Below, one piece after another: positions 7,457 to 16,301 of a DNA stretch of 64,000 bases. The notes beneath the pieces are model-generated. The model was not told the DNA's origin. It did not search any database and saw nothing but the letters and a program-made list of their open reading frames with translations. Every line of letters begins with the position of its first letter. Position 1 is the first letter of the stretch. Made by a program: the position numbers and the translations under genes. The DNA is from Murdochiella sp. Marseille-P8839 (GTDB taxonomy: Bacteria > Bacillota > Clostridia > Tissierellales > Peptoniphilaceae): NCBI GenBank assembly GCA_019753405.1, contig JAIKLF010000005.1:62001-126000 (forward strand), written 5' to 3'.

Positions 7457-8422
7457 ATGAACAAAAGACACGCAGGTAAGAGACGTGCGCTTATTTTGGC
7501 GGGCGTCTTGACGTTGAGCGCGATTGCGGGAAGCATGGCTTATGCGCAACGTCCGAAAACAATCCATTTGAACTACAATGGGGAAGCTATCGAACTGGTG
7601 ACCGACAAAGAGACCTTGGAAGAAGCGTTGGCGGATGCCAACTTGGAAAATCTTGCGGATGCAAAGCTCAGCTTAGAGATGAGCGACGAAGTTCAGGACA
7701 ATATGCATCTCCAGATTAAGACAAAAAAAGTCGTCTCTCTTTATGATGGAGATCACTTTGAGAAAAAAGTGACCTATGCGACGAGTGTAGGCGATTTTCT
7801 GGAAGAAAATGAGATTGCTGTCGATCAGGATGATGTGATTTCTCCGGCGCGCACAGAGACGCTGCATGATGGGGACAGTGTGCATGTGGATCACATTGAA
7901 ACCCGCATGATCACGGAAAACACGGCCATTCCGTTCAAGACGACGACGCAGGAAACCGAAGATATGAACATTGGCGAAACGAAAGTAAAAAAAGCCGGCG
8001 TTCAGGGAAATCGTCAGACCGTGACCAAAGTGGTGCTCAAGAACGGAAAACCCGTTGAAAAGAAGATCGTTTCCAACGTCGTGACAAAAAAGGCGGAGGA
8101 AGAAGTCGTGCTTAAGGGCACGCATGATCCGTCGCCGACGAGTCCGATGCTGTACACGCTGGCGCAGTTTCAATTCCAAGGTGTCGTTTACTATTCCGAT
8201 TATAAATACACCTTCTATTCCCAGAGTGTATTGCCCGGCGGCGGGCTCTCCATTCCCGGCCGTCACGTGAATGACGACGGCTATGTTTGCGACGGAGACG
8301 GCTATATTGTCTTAGCTGGCAGCGCTCCGCTGGGTACGGTGTATCCGACCCCGTTCGGCCATTACGGCAAGATCTACGATCGCGGTACGACAGGAAATCA
8401 TCTGGACGTTTACGTCCAGTAA
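7457..8422 (+). CDS. Secreted G5-domain protein with C-terminal 3D-like barrel (YabE/RpfB-like)
   Basis: The 321-residue product begins with a signal-like segment (KRRALILAGVLTLSAIAGSM, then AYA), two DUF348/ubiquitin-like repeats (about 35-85 and 95-145), a G5 domain (about 150-220, ending VVTKKAEEEVVLKGTHDP) and a C-terminal domain ending LDVYV that resembles the 3D double-psi barrel of Rpf-like wall hydrolases. The usual three-aspartate pattern is only partly kept, so enzymatic activity is uncertain. The ATG at 7457 follows GAGGAGGGAGG. It is a single-gene unit between two terminators, behind a structured leader. A role in wall remodelling is inferred. Confidence 0.8.
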   Translation: MNKRHAGKRRALILAGVLTLSAIAGSMAYAQRPKTIHLNYNGEAIELVTDKETLEEALADANLENLADAKLSLEMSDEVQDNMHLQIKTKKVVSLYDGDHFEKKVTYATSVGDFLEENEIAVDQDDVISPARTETLHDGDSVHVDHIETRMITENTAIPFKTTTQETEDMNIGETKVKKAGVQGNRQTVTKVVLKNGKPVEKKIVSNVVTKKAEEEVVLKGTHDPSPTSPMLYTLAQFQFQGVVYYSDYKYTFYSQSVLPGGGLSIPGRHVNDDGYVCDGDGYIVLAGSAPLGTVYPTPFGHYGKIYDRGTTGNHLDVYVQ

Positions 8423-8453
8423 CCCATCGGTAGTTCCATTTCTACTTGTTTTC

Positions 8454-8483
8454 GCCCACCTTTTCAGCAAGGTGGGCTTTTTT
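8454..8483 (+). terminator. Rho-independent terminator after the G5-domain gene
   Basis: Arms GCCCACCTT and AAGGTGGGC (8454-8462, 8469-8477) with a six-base loop are followed by six T. Confidence 0.9.
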
Positions 8484-8543
8484 ATGCGAAAATGGTTTCG
8501 ATGGCAAAGAAAAACGGAATTTCCGGAAAAGAAGGAGATAAGT

Positions 8544-9221
8544 ATGCAGTACGAAATTAAAGGTGGTAATTTTCCTGTCGTTGTTTGTCAGTTAAACAAT
8601 GGTGAACAGATGTTTACCGAAGCGGGATCCATGGTGTGGATGACACCGAACATGGAGATGTCCACCTCCGGTGGCGGCGGCTTAGGAAGCATGTTTTCCC
8701 GTGCCCTGTCGGGTGAAAATATGTTTCAAAACATCTATCGGGCGCGTGGAGACGGAATGATTGCGTTCGGATCCAGTTTTCCGGGAAGAATCTTGGCGAT
8801 TCCGGTGGAAAGCGGGAAGGAAATCATTTTGCAAAAACGGGCATTTCTTGCTGCCGAAAGTAGCGTGCAACTGGCCATGCATTTTCAAAAGAAATTAGGC
8901 GCCGGCTTTTTTGGCGGTGAGGGCTTCATTATGCAGCGTGTTTCCGGAAACGGCATGCTCTTTGTGGAAGTGGATGGCGAGTATGTTGAATATGAACTGC
9001 AGAGCGGTCAGCAGATGATTGTGGACACCGGCAATGTTCTCGGCATGGAAGGCAGTGTTTCGCTGGATATTCAACAGGTCAAGGGAATGAAGAATAAGCT
9101 CTTGGGTGCAGAAGGATTTTTCCATACCGTACTAACGGGCCCCGGAAAGATCTGGCTCCAGACAATGCCCATTTCCGGCTTGGCCGGTGCCATTGCGCCC
9201 TTTCTTCCGTTAAAAAACTGA
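8544..9221 (+). CDS. TIGR00266/AIM24 family protein
   Basis: The 225-residue product belongs to the TIGR00266 (DUF124, AIM24-like) family. It has the Gly-rich GGGGLGSMFSRALSGENMF segment, FPGRILAIPV, and the typical tail KNKLLGAEGFFHTVLTGPG. The family is widespread and its biochemical role is unknown; mitochondrial AIM24 affects membrane organisation. No signal peptide or membrane segment is visible. I start at ATG 8544, which has AAGGAG upstream; the longer frame reads through the preceding terminator. It stands alone between two promoters or terminators. Confidence 0.88.
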   Translation: MQYEIKGGNFPVVVCQLNNGEQMFTEAGSMVWMTPNMEMSTSGGGGLGSMFSRALSGENMFQNIYRARGDGMIAFGSSFPGRILAIPVESGKEIILQKRAFLAAESSVQLAMHFQKKLGAGFFGGEGFIMQRVSGNGMLFVEVDGEYVEYELQSGQQMIVDTGNVLGMEGSVSLDIQQVKGMKNKLLGAEGFFHTVLTGPGKIWLQTMPISGLAGAIAPFLPLKN

Positions 9222-9372
9222 GAAATGTAGTGCGGACGGATTGTACTCTCTTTTCCCGAACTGCCGGCGTCGCATCCGATTCTGTTTGCGGCGCCGGCAA
9301 TTCGGTGTTCCGTCACATCCGTGCACGACAAACCGCCGGTGTCCCGTCGTGTTCCGTTTGCGGCACCGGTTC

Positions 9373-9402
9373 TTGACACTGTGACCGCGAAATCGGTATC
9401 AT
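9373..9402 (+). promoter_or_regulatory. Promoter of glmM-cca-degV
   Basis: TTGACA (9373-9378) and TATCAT (9397-9402) have an 18-base spacer and lie 21 bases before the glmM ATG. The preceding bases 9250-9370 hold GC-rich half-repeats (two copies of a GCCGG...GTTTGCGGC-like stretch). Confidence 0.7.
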
Positions 9403-9423
9403 GAGGCGATAAGGGAGGTGGCC

Positions 9424-10824
9424 ATGAAATACTTCGGAACAGACGGCTTTCGCGGTGAGGCGAATCAGTCGTTAACGGCGGAACACGCCATGAAAATCGG
9501 ACGTTATCTCGGTGCACATTTTTTGAAATTACAGAAGGAATTGCGCGTATCCCTCGGCGCGGGTCATAATATGCCGGAGTGGGCGGAAGAAAAGCGCCCG
9601 CGCATTGTGATCGGCAAGGATACCCGTCGATCCAGCTATATGTTGGAAAATGCTCTGGCGGCCGGCATTACGACCAGCGGTTGTGACGTGGGTCTTATGC
9701 ACGTCACCACGACGCCCTCCGTATCGTATGCGGTACGCGCGGAGAACTTTTGCTGCGGCATCATGATTTCTGCCAGTCACAACCCGTTCTACGACAACGG
9801 CATCAAGATCATCAACAGTGCCGGCGGCAAGATGGAAGAGGAACTGCTCGAAGAAATTGAGCGCTATATCGACGCCGAGACCGATGATTTGCCGCTTGCC
9901 CAACGCGGTGAAATCGGCATGGTGGAGGATTATTCCCGCGGCCGAAATCGTTACATCGGCTATCTGATTCAGACGGTGCGCCGCTCCTTTAAACGTATGC
10001 GTATCGGACTGGATTGCGCCAACGGCGCATCGTTTACAGTGGCAAAAAACGTCTTTGACGCCCTCGGCGCGGAGACGCATGTCATTCACGATCAGCCCAA
10101 CGGCCTAAACATCAACCTGGATTGTGGGTCCACACATATTCAGAGCCTGGTGGATCTGGTGAAGTCCCAGAAACTCGATTGCGGATTTGCCTTCGACGGG
10201 GACGCCGATCGCTGCATCGCGGTAGACAACCACGGTAAAGTGGTGGACGGCGATGCCATCCTTTACATTTGCGGCAAAGAGATGAAGGCGAATGATGCAT
10301 TGCCCGGCAATACCGTTGTTACCACCATCATGTCCAACTTCGGCCTGTATAAAGCCTTTGAACGCGCCGACATTCAGTATGCAAAAACGCCCGTAGGGGA
10401 TAAGAACGTCGCAGCGGAGATGTTTGAGCATGGCTATGCTCTCGGCGGAGAACAGTCCGGACACATTATTTTTTCCAAATATGCCACCACCGGTGACGGC
10501 GTGTTGACAGCGCTTCGCCTGGCGGAAATTGTGGTGGAAAACAAAACCGACCTGGCTTCGCTGCATCAGGATTTGATTCACTATCCCCAGGTGCTGCGTA
10601 ACCTTCTGGTGGAAGATAAAGAGGGGGCGCTCGCAAACGAACGGGTTCAACGCGCCATTGCCGAAGCCAACCGTGTGCTTGGTGAAGAGGGACGAAGCGT
10701 AGTGCGCGCATCGGGCACCGAGCCGTTGATTCGCGTAATGGTCGAACATTTAGACAGTGATCTGTGCGAAGAAATGGCGGAACACATCGTGCAGGCGTTT
10801 CGTGATGAGGGTTTCACCGAATGA
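9424..10824 (+). CDS. glmM: Phosphoglucosamine mutase
   Basis: GlmM converts glucosamine-6-phosphate to glucosamine-1-phosphate for UDP-GlcNAc and peptidoglycan synthesis. The 466-residue product has the N-terminal YFGTDGFRGEAN, the phosphoserine loop ISASHNPFYDNGIK, the metal loop FDGDADRC and the C-terminal phosphate loop RASGTEPLIRVMVE. The ATG at 9424 has GGGAGG six bases upstream; a GTG at 9418 lies inside that site. The stop overlaps the cca start (ATGA). A promoter sits just upstream. Confidence 0.95.
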   Translation: MKYFGTDGFRGEANQSLTAEHAMKIGRYLGAHFLKLQKELRVSLGAGHNMPEWAEEKRPRIVIGKDTRRSSYMLENALAAGITTSGCDVGLMHVTTTPSVSYAVRAENFCCGIMISASHNPFYDNGIKIINSAGGKMEEELLEEIERYIDAETDDLPLAQRGEIGMVEDYSRGRNRYIGYLIQTVRRSFKRMRIGLDCANGASFTVAKNVFDALGAETHVIHDQPNGLNINLDCGSTHIQSLVDLVKSQKLDCGFAFDGDADRCIAVDNHGKVVDGDAILYICGKEMKANDALPGNTVVTTIMSNFGLYKAFERADIQYAKTPVGDKNVAAEMFEHGYALGGEQSGHIIFSKYATTGDGVLTALRLAEIVVENKTDLASLHQDLIHYPQVLRNLLVEDKEGALANERVQRAIAEANRVLGEEGRSVVRASGTEPLIRVMVEHLDSDLCEEMAEHIVQAFRDEGFTE

Positions 10825-12122
10825 TTTTTCCTGACGAGGCCCTTCTCGTTTTGCATCGTCTTGAGGCGGCCGGCTATGAAGCCTGGATCGTCGGCGGTGC
10901 TGTACGTGATCTACTGATGGGGAACACCGCCTCGGACATCGATCTGGCCACCAACGCAACGCCGGAACAGATTGAAACCGTATTTGCCGCCGAACATACG
11001 TTAGATGTGGGTAAGTCCTTCGGCACGATTCGCGTGGTGATGCCGACCGCGGTCTATGAAGTCACCACTTTCCGGGCGGAAAGCGACTATCGCGACGGAC
11101 GCCATCCGGAAGAAGTTCATTATTCTCAGCATCTGGAAGAAGATTTGAAACGCCGTGACTTTACGATAAACGCCATGGCATGGCATCCCGAACGAGGACT
11201 TCGCGATCCGTTCGGCGGAGAACGGGATCTTCATGCGGGACTTCTACGTGCGGTGGGCTGTGCGGAGGAACGCATCGGTGAAGATGCTTTGCGTATGTTG
11301 CGCGCAGTGCGTTTTGCTTCTCGCTTTCAGTGGGCCATGGAGCCTTCCTTGCGGCAGGCTTTGATCAAGCAGCATGAGCGCATTCGTTTTGTTTCCGTGG
11401 AACGCTGCTATGAAGAGTTGGAACGGATGTTGACGGACGCACACCCGGATCGGGCTCTCGCTCTGTTGAACGAGACGGGACTTTGGACGGCACTTTTTGC
11501 GGAACAACCGGAGGAGGGCAGTTCCCTTCGGCTTTCCCCGGACGACGTGCATCCGGCGTTGGTCTGTGCGGTGCCTCCATGCCCGGCTTTGCGCTGGGCG
11601 GCATTGGGGTTCGGCTCTTCCTTTGCTTCTACAAAAGATGAGGTTGCCGTGCGCGTTTCACGTATGAATCGATTGTTGCGCAGGTTAAAAACCTCCACGA
11701 AGTTGCGCGAAAAGGTGTGTCTGCTTCTTCGTGAAGGACATAGCCCTTTGCCGGAATGTCTTGCTGACGTGCAGCGTCTGATCGGGCGAACCCGACCGCA
11801 ACAGCACGCCCTTCTTACTTTGGTTCGCGCAGCAAGCGAAATACTGCCTGCTTCGCCTGAGGAGAGAGAGGAACGGTTGGCTGCTGTCCGTCGTGTGGAA
11901 CGGCAGATGCGCGAAGTGGAAGATCGACACCTGCCGGTGGCACAAACGGATTTGGCCGTTAGCGGGGCGGATTTACTGGCAATGGGTATGAAACCGGGGA
12001 AGAGCGTGGGCGAAGTGCTGTCATGGCTTTTTGATCAAGTTCTTGACGGTTATGTGGAAAACCATGCTGCGGCGTTAACGAGGGCAGCGCAACAGAGGAT
12101 GGAAGAGGGAGAAAGAGAATGA
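10821..12122 (+). CDS. cca: CCA tRNA nucleotidyltransferase / poly(A) polymerase family
   Basis: The 433-residue product has the class II nucleotidyltransferase head: IVGGAVRDLLMG, the DIDLATNATP carboxylate pair, TFRAESDYRDGRHP and RRDFTINAMAWHP, followed by the RNA-binding neck (RMLRAVRFASRF). It most likely adds or repairs the 3' CCA of tRNAs; separate A-adding and CC-adding enzymes exist and cannot be excluded. The tRNA-Ser gene in this window lacks an encoded CCA, so such an enzyme is needed. It overlaps glmM and degV by four bases on each side. Confidence 0.88.
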   Translation: MIFPDEALLVLHRLEAAGYEAWIVGGAVRDLLMGNTASDIDLATNATPEQIETVFAAEHTLDVGKSFGTIRVVMPTAVYEVTTFRAESDYRDGRHPEEVHYSQHLEEDLKRRDFTINAMAWHPERGLRDPFGGERDLHAGLLRAVGCAEERIGEDALRMLRAVRFASRFQWAMEPSLRQALIKQHERIRFVSVERCYEELERMLTDAHPDRALALLNETGLWTALFAEQPEEGSSLRLSPDDVHPALVCAVPPCPALRWAALGFGSSFASTKDEVAVRVSRMNRLLRRLKTSTKLREKVCLLLREGHSPLPECLADVQRLIGRTRPQQHALLTLVRAASEILPASPEEREERLAAVRRVERQMREVEDRHLPVAQTDLAVSGADLLAMGMKPGKSVGEVLSWLFDQVLDGYVENHAAALTRAAQQRMEEGERE

Positions 12123-12946
12123 AACGAGTCATTGTTACCGATTCCAGCTGTGACCGAAATGAAGCGTTGGACAAAGAGATTGCAGCTCGTCGCGTGCCTT
12201 TCGCGTTAAGCTGCAACGGCCATCATTATGTGGATGACGGCAGCATGGACATTGATGCGTTTCTGGCAGATGTGGATGCCTCAGATACGGTTGCGCAGAG
12301 TGCGGCAATGTCACCGCAACATTTTATTGATGCCGCAGGCGATGCCGATGAAATTTTCTTTCTCACCATTTCAAGCAGGCTCAGCAGCTCCTATAATAGT
12401 GCTGCACTGGCGGCGCGAGAGTTGCGTGAAGAGGGAAAACGGGCGCATGCCTTTGACAGCAAGGCCGCCGCTGCAGGAGAGAGCGCCTATTTGTTCCGTC
12501 TGCACGAGCTCATCCAAAAGGGACTCTCTTTCGATGAAATTGTGGCGAAAGAAGAAGAGATTGCACAAACAAACTACACCTATTTCGTATTGAATAACTA
12601 CACTACGTTAAGCAAATCCGGACGCTTACCGCGTCTGGCCGGGAACATTCTCACCCATCTTTCCATTCGTCCCATTTGTCGCGGTGTAAACGGTGAAATC
12701 GGCCTCAAGTCGATTGCGCGTGGCATGGATCGCGCGATGATGCGTATGGCGGAGCACATTGCTGCAGAAGATGTGCCGTTTGCGAAGCGTACACTCGTTA
12801 TCACCCACATTCGGGATATCGAACGAGCGGAACAGGTGAAGCGGGAAATTCTTGCGCGCGCACCGTTCGGCCGTGTGGAAATCGTAGAAGGCGGGGGGCT
12901 CAATGCGTGCTATGCCAATCGTGGCGGCATTGTGGTCGGCTTTTAG
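12119..12946 (+). CDS. DegV family fatty-acid-binding protein
   Basis: The 275-residue product shows the DegV fold: N-terminal VIVTDSSCD, ISSRLSSSYNSAALAA (which contacts the fatty-acid carboxylate) and FDSKAAAAGE. In Firmicutes such proteins (FakB type) present fatty acids to the kinase FakA for phospholipid synthesis. No fakA lies nearby, so the substrate is open. The start overlaps the cca stop as ATGA, placing it in the glmM-cca-degV operon. Confidence 0.85.
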   Translation: MKRVIVTDSSCDRNEALDKEIAARRVPFALSCNGHHYVDDGSMDIDAFLADVDASDTVAQSAAMSPQHFIDAAGDADEIFFLTISSRLSSSYNSAALAARELREEGKRAHAFDSKAAAAGESAYLFRLHELIQKGLSFDEIVAKEEEIAQTNYTYFVLNNYTTLSKSGRLPRLAGNILTHLSIRPICRGVNGEIGLKSIARGMDRAMMRMAEHIAAEDVPFAKRTLVITHIRDIERAEQVKREILARAPFGRVEIVEGGGLNACYANRGGIVVGF

Positions 12947-12966
12947 CGGCCTCCCTCGCATTGTGC

Positions 12967-12972
12967 TATAAT
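12967..12972 (+). promoter_or_regulatory. Likely -10 element for the tig-clpP-clpX operon
   Basis: A perfect TATAAT stands 45 bases before the tig ATG. No good -35 box is visible at the right distance. Confidence 0.45.
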
Positions 12973-13016
12973 GAAAAAATCTTGTCGAAAAAGAAAACAC
13001 AAAGGAGTAATGACGA

Positions 13017-14357
13017 ATGGCGAAACTGGTATCTCACGAGAATAATCGGGCGGTCTATACACTGGAGATTGCCTGGGACACGTTTAATGCGGAAATCGAA
13101 CAGACGTATCAGAAGAACAAACACCGTTTTCCGGTGCACGGCTTCCGTAAAGGGAAGGCACCCCGCAAGGTGATTGAGATGAACTACGGCCAGGGCGTGT
13201 TTTATGAGGATGCCCTCAACAGCCTTTTACCGGAAGAAATTGAAAAAGCGACGAAAGAGCTTGATTTGGAAGCCATCGGTCGTCCCGATGTGGATATTAA
13301 AACTCTCGAGAAGAACGAAACGGTAGTCATTGAGGTATCGACGGATACCATGCCGCATCCCGAATTGGCCGATTATAAAGGAATGGAAGTCGAACGTCAT
13401 CCGGTAACGGTGGATGAAGCGGATGTGGATCACGTCATTGCTGCAGAACAGGAGAAAAATGCCGTCATTCGTCCGGTCGAACGCGAAGCGAAGATGGGCG
13501 ACACCGTGCAGATGGATTATGCCGGAAGTGTTGACGGGGTAGCCTTTGAAGGCGGCACCGCCGAAAAGCAGACGCTTGAGCTGGGTTCCGGCGCCTTCAT
13601 TCCCGGATTTGAAGACCAGATTGTCGGTCATAAAGCCGGCGAATCCTTTGATGTGAATGTCACCTTCCCGGAAAAGTACCATGCGGAAGATTTGGCCGGC
13701 AAAGATGCGGTTTTCGCCGTTACGTTGCATGAAGTCCAGGAAAAAGATGTTCCGGAAGCCAACGATGAGTTTGCCCAGGATGTTTCCGAATTTGACACGA
13801 TGGATGCTTATCGTGAGTCGGTGCGCAAAAACCTGCTTGAAAAGGCGGAGGAACAGGATCTCAACCGCCGTCAGTCCGATGCGCTGGCAAAGCTGGCCGA
13901 GCTGTCCAATGTCGAAGCGCCTCAGTCTATGATCGATGAGCAAGTAGATGTTGAATTGCGCAATATGGCGAACCAGATGCAGCAAATGGGTCTTTCCTTT
14001 GACCAATATCTGCAGTACAGCGGCCAGAGCATCGAAATGATTCGTGCCAACTATGTGCCTGCTGCCCGTGCGCGCGTACAAGCGGATCTCGTTTTGGCGA
14101 GCCTCGTCGAAGAGCAGAAGTTTGAAGCAAGCGAAGAGGAAATCGAGAAAGAGATGAAAGAAATCGCCGAAACGTATGGTGCCAAGGACCCGGAAGATTT
14201 CCTGCGTCGCATGAAAGAAATGCAGCAGGAAGAACTTGTTGCCGATGATATTCGCAAGAAGAAAGCTCTGGATTATCTGTTGGAGCAGGTAAAATGGGTG
14301 GATGCACCGGAAGAAAAGAACAACGAAGAGACAGAAAAAGAGACGGAAGAGAGGTAA
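13017..14357 (+). CDS. tig: Trigger factor, ribosome-associated chaperone and prolyl isomerase
   Basis: The 446-residue product has the three trigger-factor domains: the N-terminal ribosome-binding domain with its signature [14 protein letters not shown], the FKBP-type isomerase domain (about 155-245, [14 protein letters not shown] and [14 protein letters not shown]) and the helical C-terminal domain. It binds nascent chains at the tunnel exit. AAGGAG precedes the ATG. The tail is very Glu-rich. It begins the tig-clpP-clpX group, a common order in bacteria, with two bases between tig and clpP. Confidence 0.95.
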   Translation: MAKLVSHENNRAVYTLEIAWDTFNAEIEQTYQKNKHRFPVHGFRKGKAPRKVIEMNYGQGVFYEDALNSLLPEEIEKATKELDLEAIGRPDVDIKTLEKNETVVIEVSTDTMPHPELADYKGMEVERHPVTVDEADVDHVIAAEQEKNAVIRPVEREAKMGDTVQMDYAGSVDGVAFEGGTAEKQTLELGSGAFIPGFEDQIVGHKAGESFDVNVTFPEKYHAEDLAGKDAVFAVTLHEVQEKDVPEANDEFAQDVSEFDTMDAYRESVRKNLLEKAEEQDLNRRQSDALAKLAELSNVEAPQSMIDEQVDVELRNMANQMQQMGLSFDQYLQYSGQSIEMIRANYVPAARARVQADLVLASLVEEQKFEASEEEIEKEMKEIAETYGAKDPEDFLRRMKEMQQEELVADDIRKKKALDYLLEQVKWVDAPEEKNNEETEKETEER

Positions 14358-14359
14358 AC

Positions 14360-14944
14360 ATGCCTTTAATTCCTACGGTAATTGAAACCACCGGTCGTGG
14401 TGAGCGTGCATACGATTTGTATTCGCGCTTGCTGGAAGAGCGCATTATCTTTGTGACCGGTCCGATTGAAACGCAAATGGCCAATCTGATTGTGGGGCAA
14501 CTCCTGTTTTTGGAGCACAAGGCGCCCAACAAGGATATTCAGCTCTACATCAATTCGCCCGGCGGTGAAGTAACGGCCGGGTTGGCGATTTATGACACCA
14601 TGAATTACATCAAGAGCGATGTTTCGACGATTTGCGTCGGCATGGCGGCGAGCATGGGCGCGGTTTTGCTTGCCTCCGGCACCAAGGGCAAGCGCTTTGC
14701 GTTGCCGAATGCGGATGTCATGATTCATCAGCCTTCCGGCGGTGCCCAGGGCATGGCGTCGGACATTGAAATTACAGCGAAGAAAATTATCGAAACCAAA
14801 AAACGACTCAACAAGATTCTGGCGGATGCGACCGGCCAATCGCTCAAGGTGATTGAACGCGATACCGATCGCGACCGTTGGCTGAATGCGGAAGAAGCTA
14901 TGAAGTACGGTCTTGTTGATCAAGTCATTACCTCCATGAAGTGA
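14360..14944 (+). CDS. clpP: ATP-dependent Clp protease proteolytic subunit
   Basis: ClpP forms the tetradecameric serine protease chamber fed by ClpX. The 194-residue product begins MPLIPTVIE and has the catalytic triad Ser98 (AASMGAV), His123 (MIHQPSGG) and Asp172 (DTDRDRW). The ATG at 14360 follows AGAGAGG; the longer frame enters tig. The short 18-base gap to clpX places both in one transcript. Confidence 0.96.
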   Translation: MPLIPTVIETTGRGERAYDLYSRLLEERIIFVTGPIETQMANLIVGQLLFLEHKAPNKDIQLYINSPGGEVTAGLAIYDTMNYIKSDVSTICVGMAASMGAVLLASGTKGKRFALPNADVMIHQPSGGAQGMASDIEITAKKIIETKKRLNKILADATGQSLKVIERDTDRDRWLNAEEAMKYGLVDQVITSMK

Positions 14945-14962
14945 GGAGAATGAGGAGGCGAA

Positions 14963-16234
14963 ATGGCGGATTTTCACGAAGATCCGGTGCGTTGTTCGTT
15001 CTGCGGAAAATCGGCGGACGACGTTGAGCAGCTTGTTGCCGGACCTGGCGTTTATATCTGCAACGAATGTATTGCGCTGTGTCAAGAAATGACACAGGCG
15101 CATGCACAACGTACCAAAAAAGCAAATGCGGCCAAGCGCCGGTTGCCCACGCCTGAAGAAATTAAGCGGGCGTTGGATGATTATGTCATTGAACAGGAAG
15201 AAGCCAAGAAGGTGCTGTCTGTGGCGGTTTATAACCACTACAAACGCATCTATCGACAGGAAGAGACGGCGGTGGACATTCAAAAGTCCAATATCTGCCT
15301 GATCGGCCCGACGGGCTCCGGAAAGACGCTGCTTGCGCAGACACTGGCCAAAACGCTTCAGGTGCCGTTCGCTATTGCGGACGCAACCACGTTGACGGAA
15401 GCGGGATATGTCGGTGAGGATGTGGAAAATATCATCCTTAAATTATTGCAGGCGGCGGACTATGACGTCGACCTCGCTGAGCGCGGCATTATTTACATTG
15501 ACGAAATTGATAAAATCGCCCGCAAATCTGAGAACCCTTCCATTACGCGTGACGTGTCCGGAGAGGGCGTCCAACAGGCGTTGCTCAAGCTGATTGAGGG
15601 AACGGTAGCCAATGTACCGCCTCAGGGCGGACGGAAACATCCGAATCAGGAGTTTATTCACGTCGATACGTCGAACATTCTATTCATTGTCGGCGGAGCC
15701 TTTGCCGGCATTGAGCGGGTGATTAAAGATCGCCGTGAAAAGAATCCCATCGGCTTTAATCAGACGGTGGTCGATCATTCCGACGAAAGCGTATCGGAAA
15801 CGCTGCACAATGCCATTCCTGAAGATCTGATGAAATTCGGGCTCATCCCGGAACTGATCGGACGTGTTCCGGTTTTGGTGGCACTGAACGAGCTGTCCGT
15901 GGAGACCTTGGAACGGATTTTAACCGAGCCGAAGAACGCGCTGGTTAAGCAATATCAGGAACTCTTTCGTATGGATGACTGTGAGCTGACCATTACGCCC
16001 GCTGCCATCCACGCGATTGCCGAGAAGAGCTATTCTCGCAAGATGGGCGCGCGCGGCTTACGCTCCATTATGGAATCAACATTGATGGATGCGATGTATC
16101 ACGTTCCCGGCGATGATCGCATACGCCAGGTTGTGGTCGACGAAGAGAACATTACAAACAATACGCCGCTTGCGTTGTTAAAGCAGACGGAAATGCAGGG
16201 ACAGCAGAAAATGGCTCTGCATGCGAAAGAATAA
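14963..16234 (+). CDS. clpX: Clp protease ATP-binding subunit ClpX
   Basis: ClpX unfolds substrates and passes them to ClpP. The 423-residue product has the zinc-binding domain with Cys11, Cys14, Cys33 and Cys36 (CSFC...CNEC), Walker A GPTGSGKT, Walker [11 protein letters not shown], the pore loop region and sensor 2 ([10 protein letters not shown]). GAGGAGG precedes the ATG. A terminator follows at 16266, separating it from lon. Confidence 0.96.
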   Translation: MADFHEDPVRCSFCGKSADDVEQLVAGPGVYICNECIALCQEMTQAHAQRTKKANAAKRRLPTPEEIKRALDDYVIEQEEAKKVLSVAVYNHYKRIYRQEETAVDIQKSNICLIGPTGSGKTLLAQTLAKTLQVPFAIADATTLTEAGYVGEDVENIILKLLQAADYDVDLAERGIIYIDEIDKIARKSENPSITRDVSGEGVQQALLKLIEGTVANVPPQGGRKHPNQEFIHVDTSNILFIVGGAFAGIERVIKDRREKNPIGFNQTVVDHSDESVSETLHNAIPEDLMKFGLIPELIGRVPVLVALNELSVETLERILTEPKNALVKQYQELFRMDDCELTITPAAIHAIAEKSYSRKMGARGLRSIMESTLMDAMYHVPGDDRIRQVVVDEENITNNTPLALLKQTEMQGQQKMALHAKE

Positions 16235-16265
16235 CAACAGGCACCGTGAACCGGGCGGCGACCGA

Positions 16266-16289
16266 CAGCCGGGAAACCGGCTGTTTTTT
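16266..16289 (+). terminator. Rho-independent terminator between clpX and lon
   Basis: Arms CAGCCGG and CCGGCTG (16266-16272, 16277-16283) close a GAAA tetraloop and are followed by six T. It ends only 12 bases before the lon ATG and touches the lon ribosome site, and no separate lon promoter is visible, so it may act as an attenuator. Confidence 0.85.
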
Positions 16290-16301
16290 GTAGGAGGAAC
16301 C

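Noticed and set aside
9222-9372. glmS-type ribozyme or riboswitch before glmM
   Set aside because: The gap holds GC-rich half-repeats and a promoter; no ribozyme core is seen, and the ribozyme belongs with glmS, not glmM.
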